64,000 bases of DNA from Flaccisagitta enflata (GCA_965153355.1 OZ231128.1:25730001-25794000), one strand, 5' to 3'. Positions 19,820 through 33,377 are shown, counted from the stretch's first letter. Translations and numbers: made by a program. Notes: generated from the letters alone by a model not told the origin.

Positions 19820-20548
19820 AGCCCCGTTTTTACCCTAAATGGTGGTTTGGCCTTTAATTAGTGGTGTTCGCGTTCCTTAAATGACTTTGAATCGAACAAT
19901 TTTGCCACAGGGAGGGAAGGGGGTCTTCCTTTCCCCCCTAAAGCTACAGACTAGGGCAGCAGAAGAATACTGCTGAACCAGCGCTGCCGCTGTTCAAGTT
20001 GCAGCAGCCTTTTGCCGATTGACGACGATCTTAACCATGTCCGGATCCTAGGGAAAATCAAATTGAGTAAACCCCAAGCTGCTGCATCGCTGCTGCAATG
20101 CTGCTGGGGTAATGCTGCAGAAGCGGCAAGTCGGGTACGGATGGGAAACCAGACCAGTCAGTGAGAAGGTGGTTCATTTGGCCTGTGGGGTGGGAATATC
20201 CGTCTTCTTCACTGGTTTTCACATGATTTTTATTTTACTTTGTATCTATACTCATGGTGATGTCTTGTTGAAATCATCTTTAGTACTCAGAACTACTAGC
20301 CCTTGTTCATAGTTTAATTTCATCAACAATGGAGCAAACTGTCAAATTGTGCAATACGAATAAGACAGTAAGAAGTTAATTTAGATTAGAGTTAGAATCG
20401 TTTTTCATCGAGGAAGTCATAGCGATAAAATGAAGAAACGCTGTGTACATGCAAATACCGCCAAAAGCCGCTAAGTTATACCAATAAGTCAGAGTGAACA
20501 CCAAATCATAAAGATCGATCATGAAAAAACAAAATCTAACCAACCACC

Positions 20549-20550
<2 letters not shown>

Positions 20551-20638
<88 letters not shown>
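20551..20638. repeat. (CT)n microsatellite
   Basis: About 88 bases of pure CT. Confidence 0.95.
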
Positions 20639-20641
<3 letters not shown>

Positions 20642-21087
20642 CACAAGTGCAGCTCATATAGGGGTCACAATCTTTAAAAAAAATCTTCCTGCACAGTTAC
20701 ATGCTATTTCTTTTCAATCATCAAATAGTATCTTTTTACACCATTTCAAATTACTTAAAAAGAAATTGAGCGAGTTCAATGCAATTTGCGTAGACTGCCT
20801 GCAAATTTGAGGTCTTCATTTATGTTAGCATTTCTTATGATTTGCTGAGTCTCTTTGGAGCTGTAAGTCTAGGCGTAGCAGAAGAGTCCAAACATTTTGA
20901 GAAAGGTCTGGAAAGCCATTACTCCAATGCACATCCAGAAACTCTACAAATTGATTCTTCAACGAATGTCAGCCATGATTCAGTCAAAGGGGGCTAACAC
21001 TAATCATAGACGGCTTTGCAGTCAATTTGTATTTATTTCATATCAATCACTGAACTTATGTTACAGAGGGAAATATTTTTTAGAAGA
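20639..21087. other. Intergenic, nothing recognised
   Basis: AT-rich DNA without recognisable features. Confidence 0.4.
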
Positions 21088-21318
21088 TACAGTCAAGCTT
21101 CACTAGAGCGCACCCGCTAATAAGGCATCCCTCACACCAAGGCATGATTTGATAAGTCCCAACTTTTCTCTCTTTATTCCTTCGTTGATAAGCCCCTCAT
21201 ATAAGGCACCCGCCTATAAGGCAAATTTCACTATAACGCATGAAAAATGGGGTTTTTGGTGAATATTTTGCTCGCTTTGAAGGCATCTGACAAGCAGGAT
21301 GAGCAGGTGGATTAGCTA

Positions 21319-22071
21319 CACCGCTTTCAGATCGAAATGTCGCGAAAAGAAGATATATTACTCCAAAACTATTCATAGTAGTTAATTTTTTCTTTTTTCT
21401 TCTTGTAGATAATTTAATTAAGTTTTGCTAAAAGCAAAGAATATCCCACCAACTAAGAAATTCAAGCCTCCTACTCACAATAATGCAATATTGCATGTTT
21501 CACATTGAAGGATTTTTTCCCATCAACTTTTTCTTCACTTTATTTCATAGTTGTCAGTTCTACACAAATTGAGCTGAATTGCTGGGATTAGTCTAGAATT
21601 CAAGAGAATTTAATGTAGATTATGTTGTAAGGAAAAATTGTTCTCACTGATATTAATTTTGAACAATTTGCAGACAGTTTTTCAAAATTTTCCCAAATCT
21701 TTAGGTTTTTGCGGTGTTTTGGGGTCAAAATCAATCATTACTGCATCACATAAGTCAAATCTTTTGGAATTTCAAACAAAACTTCATTAATTCCTCATAA
21801 CCAAGACTGTAGGACCACTCTTGTTGAAAATAAGAAGTACTGCTGCTATCTTACCTCATTTTTTCCAAGAGAAAAGGCCATTTTGGGCTGAAATTGACTA
21901 ATTTTTGTCATGAAATTTAGAGCAAATATATCAACATTGGGGCTTTAATTCTTTTTTGTAACAAAACTTAATCAAATTATCTACGACAGGAAAAAAAGAA
22001 TTAAGTAGTTGTCTTAAGTATTTTAGGAGCAATATATCTTCTTTTCGCGACATTTCAATCTGAAAGCGGTG
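21319..22071. mobile_element. Family F foldback, CACCG ends
   Basis: Arms of about 130 bp, starting CACCGCTTTCAGATCGAAAT, are repeated in inverted form at the right end (...CTGAAAGCGGTG), with TA at 21317-21318 and 22072-22073. The spacer is about 490 bp and non-coding. The related element at 52462-53018 begins CACCGTCTTCGGATCGGA. Confidence 0.75.
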
Positions 22072-22124
22072 TATGGGTGGAAGAGAGGCCAAAAGACAGA
22101 GAAGAAATACCGATGAGAGTAATA

Positions 22125-22275
22125 AAAGTGATGAAGATGAATACCGATGACGATGAGGAGGTATACCGATGACGATGAGGAGGTATACCGATGATGAAGA
22201 GGAGCACCAATGATTATGATGAAGAGGAAGTGAAAGAAACAGGGAGAGGAGGGAGATGATGAAGAAAAAGAGAAA
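22125..22275. repeat. GATGA-rich imperfect tandem repeat
   Basis: Units like 'gatgacgatgaggaggtataccgat' repeat two to three times between 22138 and 22200, then GATGAAGA-rich DNA. Confidence 0.6.
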
Positions 22276-22815
22276 TGAAAAGTCGATTTGCCGATGAATC
22301 CCTGCCAATAAAAGACCTATGATGCCATGTGTGAATGAGATTTTTAGACGCTATGAGTTAAGAGAAATAGGTCTAAGAATGGTCGCTGCCATGCTAGTTT
22401 CCAAATCAATGAAAGAGTCAACTCTGTCCATATCTTTAAAGCACTGCATTCACTTTTCTAGTCTCACTCGTGGAAAGCCAGGTGGCAAGCTGGTTAATGA
22501 ATAATGATAACAGTAAGACTGTTTAATTTTTTGCAACTTGCAAGCATCCATCTATGCCTATTTAATCGCTTATTTTTGCAGAAATATTCATGCTCGGCTA
22601 AAAGGCACCCCGCTTAGAAGGCATGAAATCAACCAGTCCCTTGAGATGCCCTCTAGTGAAGCTTAACTGTAGTAAAATGTTGATGGGATTAACGCATATT
22701 TGATAAGCCTTACAAATCAATCAATCAATCTCTCTCCTTCTTTCCTTCTCTGCACTGGTTGAAAAGTCAATGAGACAGTTCAAAACCCAGGAATCATCGG
22801 AATGTTGGAGGGAAA

Positions 22816-22821
<6 letters not shown>

Positions 22822-22865
<44 letters not shown>
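22822..22865. repeat. (GA)n microsatellite
   Basis: About 44 bases of pure GA. Confidence 0.9.
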
Positions 22866-22869
<4 letters not shown>

Positions 22870-22931
22870 TCAGAAAGAGTTCGTCGAGCCTTGTCCCTTT
22901 CCTTCTTTTTCTTCATCCTCTTCTCCTTTTT

Positions 22932-23435
22932 GGGCAGCTGCCCCCAAGGGCCGATGTCCTGTGGGACACAGGGGGGAATTTCGAGCAGTCCGTCTATCCT
23001 TCCGTCTTTCCGTCCCCCCCCCCATTTGCAGTCGAAGCCTCATGTCTGCACTCTCAAACCTGATTTTGGCCCTCTGAGCCCTCAAATTAGCCCTTTCAGA
23101 CCTCAATTTAGCCCTCGTGAACTCAAATCAGCTCTCCAGACCTCATATCTACCCTCAAGACCTCAAATCAGCCCTCCAGACCTCAAATCCGCCCTCCAGG
23201 CCCCAAATCAACTCTTCAGGCCTCAAATTTGTCCTCTAGGCCTCAAGCCTGCCCCCCAAACATCAAATCTGTTCTTTAGGACTAAATTCTGCCATCCCGA
23301 CTTCAAATCCGCCTCAGGAGTTCTCGAAATTCACCCCTGTGTTCTACAGGACATCGGCCCTTAGGGGACGCTGCCATGCTCTCACTTCACTACTTCACTT
23401 GATCACTCCAAGCAGGGCATAGGGTACCGCTTGGA
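22932..23435 (+). mobile_element. Family B copy
   Basis: Left arm GGGCAGCTGCCCCCAAGGGC at 22932, C-run at 23014-23023, then about 17 diverged units of the 'gccctccagacctcaaatc' type. Right arm is acaggacatcggccc...GCTGCC at 23375. The tail carries 'ccaagcagggcatagggtaccgct'. The 1.4-kb CTT tract starts straight after the tail. Confidence 0.8.
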
Positions 23436-23437
23436 TG

Positions 23438-23550
23438 ACTAGTTCTTCTTCTTCTTCTGCTTCCTTTTCTTCTGCTTGTTCTTCTTGTTCTTCCTGTTCT
23501 TGTTCTTCTTCTCCTCCTCCTCGTTTTCTCCTTCTTCTTCTTCTTCTTCT

Positions 23551-23597
<47 letters not shown>

Positions 23598-23823
23598 TTC
23601 TGTTTCTTCTTCTTCTTCTTTTTCTTCTTCTTCTTCTTCTTCTTCTTCTTCTTCTTCTTCTTTTTCTTCATTTTCATTTTCCTTTTCTTCTTCTTCTTCT
23701 TCTTCTTCTTCTTCTTCTTCTTCTTCTTCTTCTTCTTCTTCTTCTTCTTCTTCTTCTTCTTCTTCTGCTTGTTCTTCTTTTTCTTCCTGTTCTTCTTCTT
23801 CTTCTCCTCTTCCCCGTTTTCTC

Positions 23824-23866
<43 letters not shown>

Positions 23867-24040
23867 TTTTTCTTCTCCTCCTCCTCGTTTTCTCCTTCTT
23901 CTTCTTCTTCTTCTTCTTCTTCTTCTTCTTCTTCTTCTTCTTCTTCTTCTTCTTCTTCTTCTTCTTCTTCTTCTTCTTCTTCTTCTTCTTCTTCTTCTTC
24001 TTCTTTTTCTTCTTCATTTTCCTTTTCTTCTATTTCTTCC

Positions 24041-24071
<31 letters not shown>

Positions 24072-24638
24072 CTTCTTCTGCTTCTTTTGCTTCTCCTTTT
24101 TTTTTCTTCACATTCTTTTCCATCTTTTTTTCTTCTTCTTTTTTTTTCTTCTTCTTCTTTTTCTTCTTCTTCATCTTCTTCTTCTTGTTCTTCTTCTTCT
24201 TCTTCTTCTTCTTCTTCTTCTTCTTCTTCTGCTTTTTCTTCATTTTCTTCTTCTTCTTCTTCTTCTTCTTCTTCTTCTTCTTCTTCTTCTTTTGCTTCTT
24301 TTGCTTCTCCTTTTTTTTTCTTCACATTCTTTTCCATCTTTTTTTCTTCTTCTTCTTCTTCTTCTTCTTCTTCTTCTTCTTCTTCTTCTTCTTCTTCTTC
24401 TTCTTCTTCTTCTTCTTCTTCTTCTTCTTCTTCTTCTTCTTCTTCTTCTTCTTCTTCTTCTTCTTCTTCTTCTTCTTCTTCTTCTTCTTCTTCTTCTTTT
24501 TCTTCTTCTTTTTCTTCTTTTTCTTCTTCTTCTCTTTCTTCTTTTTCTTTTTCTTTTTCTTTTTCTTTTTCTTTTTCTTTTTCTTTTTCTTTTTCTTTTT
24601 CTTTTTCTTCTTCTTTTTCTTTTTCTTTTTCTTCTCCT

Positions 24639-24670
<32 letters not shown>

Positions 24671-24832
24671 TTCATTTTCTTCTTTTCCCTCTTCTTCTTC
24701 TAGTTCTTTTTCTTCTTCCTCTTCTTCTTCTTTTCCTTATTCTTTTTCTTCTTCTTTCTCTTCTTCTTCTTCTTCCTCTTCTTTTCTTTCTTCTCCCTCT
24801 TCATTTTCATCTACTTCTTCTTGTTCGACTTG
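23438..24832. repeat. 1.4-kb polypyrimidine (CTT)n tract
   Basis: Nearly uninterrupted CTT/TTC with TTTTTC, CTCCTC and TGTTCTTC variants. The + strand is almost all pyrimidine. A block 'gcttcttttgcttctcc...cacattcttttccatc' occurs at about 24080-24130 and again about 214 bases later. Long poly-Ser/Phe/Leu and poly-Lys/Glu frames here are not genes. Confidence 0.95.
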
Positions 24833-24949
24833 TTTGACTCTCAATCGTCTGAGTCAGAGAGAGGAAAAACATAAGTATTCTTTTAAGTTATACATATTCG
24901 CCTTCCCTCTCTGGAAGACATTGGTTCGCGCATTTTATTCTCAATCCTA

Positions 24950-25163
24950 CTTTTTTTTTCCTCTTTTTCTTCTTCTTGCCTTCATTTAATTTTCCTCTTT
25001 TCCTAATCTTATGCTTTTCTTTTTTTACCTTTCTTTTTTTTCCTCTCCTTTTTCTTTTCTTTTTCTTTTCTTTTTCTTTTTTTTTTCTTTTTCCTTTTCC
25101 TTTTCCTTTTCCTTTTTCTTTTTCTTTTGCTTCCACATCATCACATCATCCTTTTCCTTTTCC

Positions 25164-25194
<31 letters not shown>

Positions 25195-25255
25195 TTTCTT
25201 TTTCTTTTTCTTTTTCTTTTCCTTTTTCTTTTGCTACCACATCATCGCAAATCAT
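24950..25255. repeat. (TTTTTC)n and CCTTTT-rich polypyrimidine tract
   Basis: Two stretches, about 25060-25130 and 25165-25235, each followed by 'ttgctnccacatcatc', so a unit of roughly 100 bp is repeated in tandem. Confidence 0.85.
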
Positions 25256-25313
25256 TTTCCTTTACCTCTTTCTCATTGGAAAACGAATTCTGGGTTTTCC
25301 AATGCTGATTCAT

Positions 25314-25317
<4 letters not shown>

Positions 25318-25354
<37 letters not shown>
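25318..25354. repeat. (GA)n microsatellite
   Basis: About 37 bases of pure GA. Confidence 0.9.
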
Positions 25355-25358
<4 letters not shown>

Positions 25359-25555
25359 GCGTTTCCGTCGTAAAATTTTTTTACGATAATATTTCGGAGT
25401 TCATTCATTCATTTCTTCATTTATTTTTCGCTCGTTTGGCTTCGTCCGTTGATTCTCCTTCTGGATGGTTACGTTCTCTTTCTCTCTACGTGATTCTGTC
25501 TGTCCCTGTGTCATCTTCTATCTTCGTTTCATTGTCGTCCTGTCTGTCTTCATCT

Positions 25556-25611
<56 letters not shown>

Positions 25612-25625
25612 TCTCTCTCTCTTTC
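25556..25625. repeat. (CT)n microsatellite
   Basis: About 70 bases of CT with one TA interruption. Confidence 0.9.
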
Positions 25626-28148
25626 TTCCCTTTCTCTCTTTCTTCGTCCGAATATGTAAAAGAATGATAAGAAGATCTGATTGAGAAAAAAAATACCAAA
25701 AAATATAAAAAAAGTTTTCACAGTAATTTTGTTTCTTTTATTCCACGCGATGAAATTTTCAAAACAAACGAGAAAGAACAAAATTGGCAATGGCATTTTC
25801 TCACGGGTTGAAAAAAAAGAATTGTGAACCAGATATCGATTGACAATGCGTTGAACGATGGTTCAATTAAGGCCTTCAGTTGTGCTTACATTTATGAGAA
25901 ACAAATCAGGCTGTGAGTTTAGATTGCAATTTCTAACGCATTTCTTCATTAACAGATTTGATAAACTTTTCTCATTTGTCCACAGTTTTTGCAAGCCTAT
26001 GATTTTTAAAACATGTCTACTTTTTTGCTTGCCATTTCCCAGCGGTTTGAGCTACAGAACCCAGATTTCGCTCATCTTTTAGATTTTTCAATGTAGATTA
26101 ATTTACTGTTTTGGAAAAAGTATCTAGCTTTTCCAGAAGCTGAGATAACCAAAGTTAAACTTACATGAAATTTTTTCTATTCTTTTTTTCACAATTTTTT
26201 ATCAATTCTGAAAATGACTATTTCCCTTCTTCTGCTTGCCATTTCTAAACGCTTTAAGATACAGTTACCAGATTAGACTCATTTTGTAGATCTTTTACAG
26301 TAGATTGATACGTTTTTTTACAAAAGTTTCTAGCTTCTATAGAAGCCAAGATATTCAAGGTATAAGGTGTCGCGTTTCTTTTGGCGAAGATAGTATTCTA
26401 ACATTTAGGGCAAAAGTATGGGGACAATTTTAGAATTAACAAAATGCCATGAAAATTACTTTTAGGTTGCCCGATAGGATGAAATTTTTATTGCATCTGC
26501 TCAGAGATACTAAAAATCTGTAGTTAAAACTTTGTTTACGTTTGATCTTTTTCAATCTTTGGCCCTGGGTAGTGGTTTACAGTTTCCCGTAAATGTTTTC
26601 TTCTTTTTCGTTTGGTGACCTGTTGCCTGTTATCTGTTTTCGCGCTATTTTCTTTCGCTAATTAGACATGTCAAGAACATTGTCATGAAAAATGTTTCAC
26701 GGGGTATCCACCAGATTCAAAATTCAATTCAATTCTATTTGCAATTTTCGTATTTCTTAAATTCAGAATCGAGGATGTGATGAAATTGAGAAAAAGAAAA
26801 AAAATGTTTTGTTTGGACAAAATTACAAGAAAAACTACACTGAAAACAAGGAATGTCAAAAAATGACTTTTTGAACTTTATGAAGATTAACTTAAGTTAA
26901 AAAAAAAGACAATTATAAAACTAATGTCGTTGCTGATATTTCCTGCTGTCTTCGACGTATAGAAAAAGAAGAATAACATTCAATGAATGATTTATCTAAA
27001 AAAAAGGCAAACAGATACCGCAAAAAAAAAAAAACCGTGGTGAATCGCAATCGTTTATATAGGTTAATTCACAACTTCCTCCGCTGCCTTTTTTTTTCTA
27101 TAAAACCGTTTAGAACATTGAAACGCCGTGCCTTGGATTCCTCTATGCCTTATCTGCATGACTAAAGATAAAAGCGAAAAACATTATTCTTAATGATTCG
27201 ACATTGCCGACCTAAAAGCTGAAATTTACTTCCTTTACATTCTTCGTGGATTTTTTTGAATGACTCACTCTCCAACTGGCCAAAAGAAATTCATTTGTTA
27301 ATCAAACCAACCTTCAAACGATTCATTTAGAGAGAAAATAGAAAGACACGATTTAAGTGACGATCAACGTAAATAACGATTTTTTTGAAAAAGAGAAATA
27401 AACCCTTCGACCTTTTTTTTACTATCGACCTCAGCTGTCATCACTTTCGTCCGTGTGATCATCATCATCATCATCATCATCATCGTCATCTTTATCATCG
27501 TCTTTCCCTCAACTTCTTTTTTTCATCAATCACAATTCGTCATACATGGAATATTTTCGCCGTCGTCCGTCGCCTAGAAACCTAATTTAAAGAGACAGTC
27601 TCTCTTCCTCTTTGTGTGCATCTAAGAGTTATTCATTGACCGCCTCATCTTCAACTTCATCGCGCGTCTAAAGGACCATCGACTCTCTTATTAAAAGAGT
27701 GTCGTTATACCCGTCATTTACCATTATATACGGAGTTACCACTTTGCCTCAAAGGCCTGCGGTAGAAACTTTCACTATCTCCGGCTCTCATGCCAGACAG
27801 ATATTCCCCTCTTTCTGATTTAATGAAAAAGCGAGAAAGTAATCCATCAGAATAAACCTCATATCGAAACGATATCTGTCGTTTCAATCATCCTAACATT
27901 CTGTTTTTTGAAAGAGACACATTTTCCCCTCATTCCTCGTCTATCAGCCCAATCGCCCGTTATTATCGCCTCTTATTCTCGCTATCATCTTGTTCATATC
28001 TTATCAAGAATAAACATGCGTTTCATTTACATCTTGCTCGGCTACCAATCGTAATCGTACATTATCCACAACATCATTATCCTTTTAAAAAAAGAAAGAG
28101 GGCATCTGTTATTGTGCTCCTCCTCCTCACCTCCCTCCACGACTCGGA
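25626..28148. other. Intergenic, no gene recognised
   Basis: About 2.5 kb. An approximate direct repeat links 26020-26160 with 26225-26365 (shared 'tgcttgccatttc', 'tagctt..agaagc.aagata'). A short (ATC)n lies at 27459-27485. No splice-bounded coding exon is convincing. Confidence 0.5.
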
Positions 28149-28274
28149 GTGGAGATCGTCGTCAAAATGGATGTGGTTCCAACGGGTGGTCAAATCTTCT
28201 ACGAGTTGGAAATCGTCCATTCCACGGGGTTCTTCTCTCCATCACTTTCAGAAGAGGAACAATGGCAACAGGTG
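28149..28274 (+). CDS. Possible coding exon of an unrecognised protein
   Basis: An open stretch bounded on the left by a CT-rich run ending ACTCGGAG and on the right by the consensus donor CAG|GTGAGA at 28275. It encodes VEIVVKMDVVPTGGQIFYEL followed by EIVHSTGFFSPSLSEEEQWQQ. Composition is ordinary for protein and unlike the low-complexity frames around it. The next exon is not found: the donor runs directly into a GA/GACA tract. An initiator at the internal ATG (28167) is also possible. I do not recognise a family. Confidence 0.35.
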
Positions 28275-28277
28275 AGA

Positions 28278-28482
<205 letters not shown>

Positions 28483-28663
28483 TGATAGATTGATTAAATG
28501 AAAACGAAAACAGTACTGGTGCTAATCGCCCATGTACAAAGGAGAAACTCAAGTTAACAACGGGGGTTAGAAGTGTCAAATTGAGCCTCTGTCATTGTTT
28601 GTCTCTTCTGAAATCAGGTCACTTATATTAGATGGTAATAATGGCTGAGTAGAGGTATGGGTA

Positions 28664-28739
28664 GAAGAAGAAGAAGAAGAAGAAGAAGAAGAAGAAGAAG
28701 AAGAAGAAGAAGAAGAAGAAGAAGAAGAAGAAGAAGAAG

Positions 28740-28826
<87 letters not shown>
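28664..28826. repeat. (GAA)n joined to (CAA)n
   Basis: About 76 bases of GAA switch cleanly at 28741 to about 85 bases of CAA with no intervening sequence. Confidence 0.95.
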
Positions 28827-29097
28827 AATAAACCTGAATTGACAACAATCGGAATTGTAAAAGAGATCGTTGATTTTCACAATAACATAGGTCCACTTCT
28901 ATATCAATATCTTTTGAATGAAATACGTAGAATATAAGATGACAACTTTTACCAAGGATCTGTAAAAAGTGTGATAAAATCATAGAATAGGATGAACAAA
29001 ACGCATAGCACAGCGCAGGAAGCAGCGCAGCACGGAAAGAGAGCACTTTGCGAAGCTGATCTGAAGCAGATTCTTTGCATTCTTTGCGATACAATCT

Positions 29098-30197
<1,100 letters not shown>

Positions 30198-30239
<42 letters not shown>

Positions 30240-30325
30240 TCTTCTAAACATTCTCTTCCGGTGACCTTTTAGCTTTTTAACTTTTGTCTGTGAAACTTTT
30301 TTTTTCTTTCATTCTCTCTCTCTCT

Positions 30326-30355
<30 letters not shown>
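30198..30355. repeat. Two (CT)n tracts
   Basis: 30200-30233 and 30314-30355. Confidence 0.9.
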
Positions 30356-30356
<1 letters not shown>

Positions 30357-30501
30357 TCTGTCTATTTGTCGAATTAGTGACTGATTGAAAATGAAATATT
30401 TCTTTGTTTCCGCTCTCATTATATTATGACAAAGCGTCCTCCCACCCGGAAGTTGTTTCTTTGCCTCGTCAACTGGTCTATCCCTCTTACATCATGTCTA
30501 C

Positions 30502-30840
30502 TAGGGTGACCAAAAGTATGGTCAAATTCGAATTTCATCTTCCTTGCGGGAGAAACGTGACCATTTCCATAACAGATGATGACCCTAAAATCTGGTGATG
30601 ATAAGATAAAGTTTACTCATGACCGCCACTCCCATCATATCCTATAGAATTTGCATAGGAAGGATTCTGGTCTTATTGCAGCCCTATGTTTTACAATAGG
30701 AAAAGGGGTTGGGTGGCGGTCATGAGTAAATTTTATCTGATCATCACCAGATTTTAGAGTCATCATCAGTGGTGGAAATGGACACGTTTCTCCCGCGAGG
30801 AACACTAAAATCGGATTTGACCATACTTTCAGTCACCCTA
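30502..30840. mobile_element. hAT-like foldback MITE with 8-bp TSD ATGTCTAC
   Basis: 339 bp, starting TAGGGTGACCAAAAGTATGG and ending CAGTCACCCTA, flanked by perfect ATGTCTAC at 30494-30501 and 30841-30848. Arms of about 150 bp pair along the element. TAGGG-type ends with 8-bp duplications are the hAT pattern. Non-coding; short open frames on both strands are products of the palindrome. Confidence 0.85.
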
Positions 30841-30889
30841 ATGTCTACATCAAATTCAAACAGCCAGACAAGCACTTTGCATAGAAATA

Positions 30890-31724
30890 CAGTGGGACTT
30901 TGGTTTAAGGGATTTTTAGGGATCCTCACTACTTTTGGTCCAGAGGATGCTAATTCTGGCTCATCGTTCGTGACGATGTCATCGTCGTCGCCATCACCAG
31001 CGGCGTCGCAGCTACGAAACATAGCTAATACTTAAGCTAAGGTTTCTGTCTAAAAATTTAGAATAATAAGGTGGTATACAGTCAGTGGACAAAACACTAT
31101 AGGTATATATATCATACCGCTGGCTTCGATCTAACATATTGCTTAAAAACAAAATACTGTATGCGACAATCAGTTGCTCAAGTTACAGCCGGCTGTAACG
31201 AAGAAAATGTTGTATTCAACAACGGGTTGTTAGAATTACAGCCAGCTGTAATGCTACAATTTTGTAATATTACAGCCGGGTGTTATTTAAACCACTGGTC
31301 GTTGCATACAATATTTTGTTTACTATCAGCATGTTGGATCAAAACCAACGGTATGATATATATACCTATTATGTTTTGTCCGCTGACTGTTAAGTATGTT
31401 CAACAACAATGAATGATTTAGTTCATGGCAGGATATTCATGGCACTGGAAATATTTCATCATTTTGCAATAATCTTTTTTCTAAAAAGTTATCTTAAAAT
31501 CCAATTTTTTTTCAAAATCTATCAAATTTATCTAAAATTTCCCCTGATATAAGGGATATTTTCAAAACCTTGTCTCTTAAATCCAATTATCCCTTAAAAA
31601 GAGGTTCTTTAAATAGAGGTTTTTTAATATTGGAGAAGCCTGAAAAAATTCGGGACCAGACAGTGTTGTCTCTTAAATGCGGATATCCCTTAAATAGAGG
31701 TGCCACAAAGGTGGGATTCCACTG
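30890..31724. mobile_element. Family E element carrying a nested family C element
   Basis: Begins CAGTGGGACTTTGGTTTAAG and ends GGTGGGATTCCACTG, with TA at 30888-30889 and 31725-31726. Subterminal 'cttaaat/ttaagggat' motifs recur on both sides. About 320 of its 835 bp are the family C copy at 31079-31389. Confidence 0.7.
31079..31389. mobile_element. Family C element (nested)
   Basis: 311 bp, ends CAGTCAGTGGACAAAAC and GTTTTGTCCGCTGACTG, and closely similar along its whole length to 3586-3896. Flanking four bases are TATA and TTAA, so the target duplication is not perfect here. Confidence 0.85.
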
Positions 31725-32061
31725 TAGATAGAAAATATCGAGGAACAGACGAAGAAAGTGTATTTGCGGCTGGTGATTGTGTGTATGTGTGTATGTATTT
31801 GTACCTTAAAACTTTGGATATATCGTTTCTTTTTAATGCTCCTTCATTTATGAAATATTCTATCAGTCCTATAGATCTTTTTTTAAATTCGCACTCGGCT
31901 GAATTTTTTCCAATCAACTCACATCCATTATTAAGACTCGATCTTGACTAAATTCTAGACTTTGATCACATGACCCGGACTCAGACTCTAATAAAACTCG
32001 CCTTCATCAAATTCCCGCGAGAATTCCTTCTTTTAATGTCGCCAATTAGCCGGCAATTCAT

Positions 32062-32380
32062 CGATCAATCATCTAGTCGTCACCAGTCAGTCTGGATCAA
32101 TCATTTAGCCGTCATCAGTCAGTCTGGATCAATCATCTAGTCGTCACCAGTCAGTCTGCATCAATCATTTAGTCGTCACCAGTCAGTCTGGATCAATCAT
32201 TTAGTCGTCACCAGTCAGTCTGGATCAATCATCTAGTCGTCACCAGTCAGTCTGAACCAATCATCTAGTCGTCACCAGTCAGTCTGGATCAATCATCTAG
32301 TCGTCACCAGTCAGTCTGAATCAATCATCTAGTCGTCATCAGCCAGTCTGAAACAATCATCCAGTCGTCACTAATCTCCG
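32062..32380. repeat. 32-bp minisatellite, array 1
   Basis: About ten units whose core is GTCGTCACCAGTCAGTCTGG followed by ATCAATCATCTA. Variation is mostly at the GGATC/GAACC position. Confidence 0.95.
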
Positions 32381-32585
32381 CAAAAATCGACCCGCATCGG
32401 ACAGACTGACCGAGACTCCTTCCTGCATCGTGAACCGATATCCGGTGTGCAACACCGAGACAGACCGACGAGACAGACAGACAGACAGACAGACAGGGGA
32501 TTAGTTAGGAGAAGAGAGGGAGAGGTCGAGGAGAGACAATGGAGAGAAAAATGGAAGTGTGAATGGAGAACGGGGTAAGAAATTG

Positions 32586-32586
<1 letters not shown>

Positions 32587-32617
<31 letters not shown>

Positions 32618-32620
32618 AAT

Positions 32621-32711
<91 letters not shown>
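32587..32711. repeat. (GA)n microsatellite
   Basis: About 120 bases of GA with one AAAGAAATT interruption that duplicates the phrase 'gaaattggaga'. Confidence 0.95.
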
Positions 32712-32714
<3 letters not shown>

Positions 32715-33035
32715 CTTTCAGTCAGATTTGGGTGAGCAATCGCCCAAAATTGATAACAGTAAAAGAGCAGGTAAAAGAGGTTGAATGACTGGCTCATGCT
32801 TTCTTACATTTCCAATGTCTTTCATTCGATATTCATTCATGCCATGGACGAATTATTCATGTCTGTCTCAAATTCGAAATTTTTCCAATTTTTATCAAAG
32901 ATCGTTTTCCATTGGAATAAAAACGATTTCAAAAATAGATTTCTCCAAATTGATAACAAATGCAAGGAAAGCGACTCTACTGTATGTTCAATTTGGATTT
33001 ACTATGATAAGCGACCTATCAGCACTTCTAAGTGG

Positions 33036-33141
<106 letters not shown>

Positions 33142-33377
33142 CACAGACACAGACCCCCCCACCCCACACACACACCTTATTTAAGAAATGGTTACATGGT
33201 AAACATTTATTAATAATACGTTAACTATGAAAAAAATGTTAAATCGTATCGGAAATCGATATCTAGCTATATCTAATAATCGATTTATAGCTATATCTTC
33301 TCGTATCTATTGGAGACAAGAATCACTTTGATCGTGCAGTAGATCGTATCTAGTTTGTAAGACCTGGATCGTCAGTG

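Larger units (their letters stand above)
21090..22669. mobile_element. Family E element (TA-flanked) hosting a nested foldback
   Basis: Ends CAGTCAAGCTTCACTAGAGC and CTCTAGTGAAGCTTAACTG are inverted and flanked by TA (21088-21089, 22670-22671). 'taaggcat' phrases lie subterminally on both sides, as in the 173-bp relative at 61447-61619. Its 1580 bp include the family F foldback at 21319-22071. No transposase frame is recognised. Confidence 0.75.

Noticed and set aside
23476-24989. Very long open frames (up to 453 codons) in the CTT tract
   Set aside because: They are made only of Ser, Leu, Phe or Lys, Glu from triplet repeats that lack stop codons; several frames on both strands are open at once.
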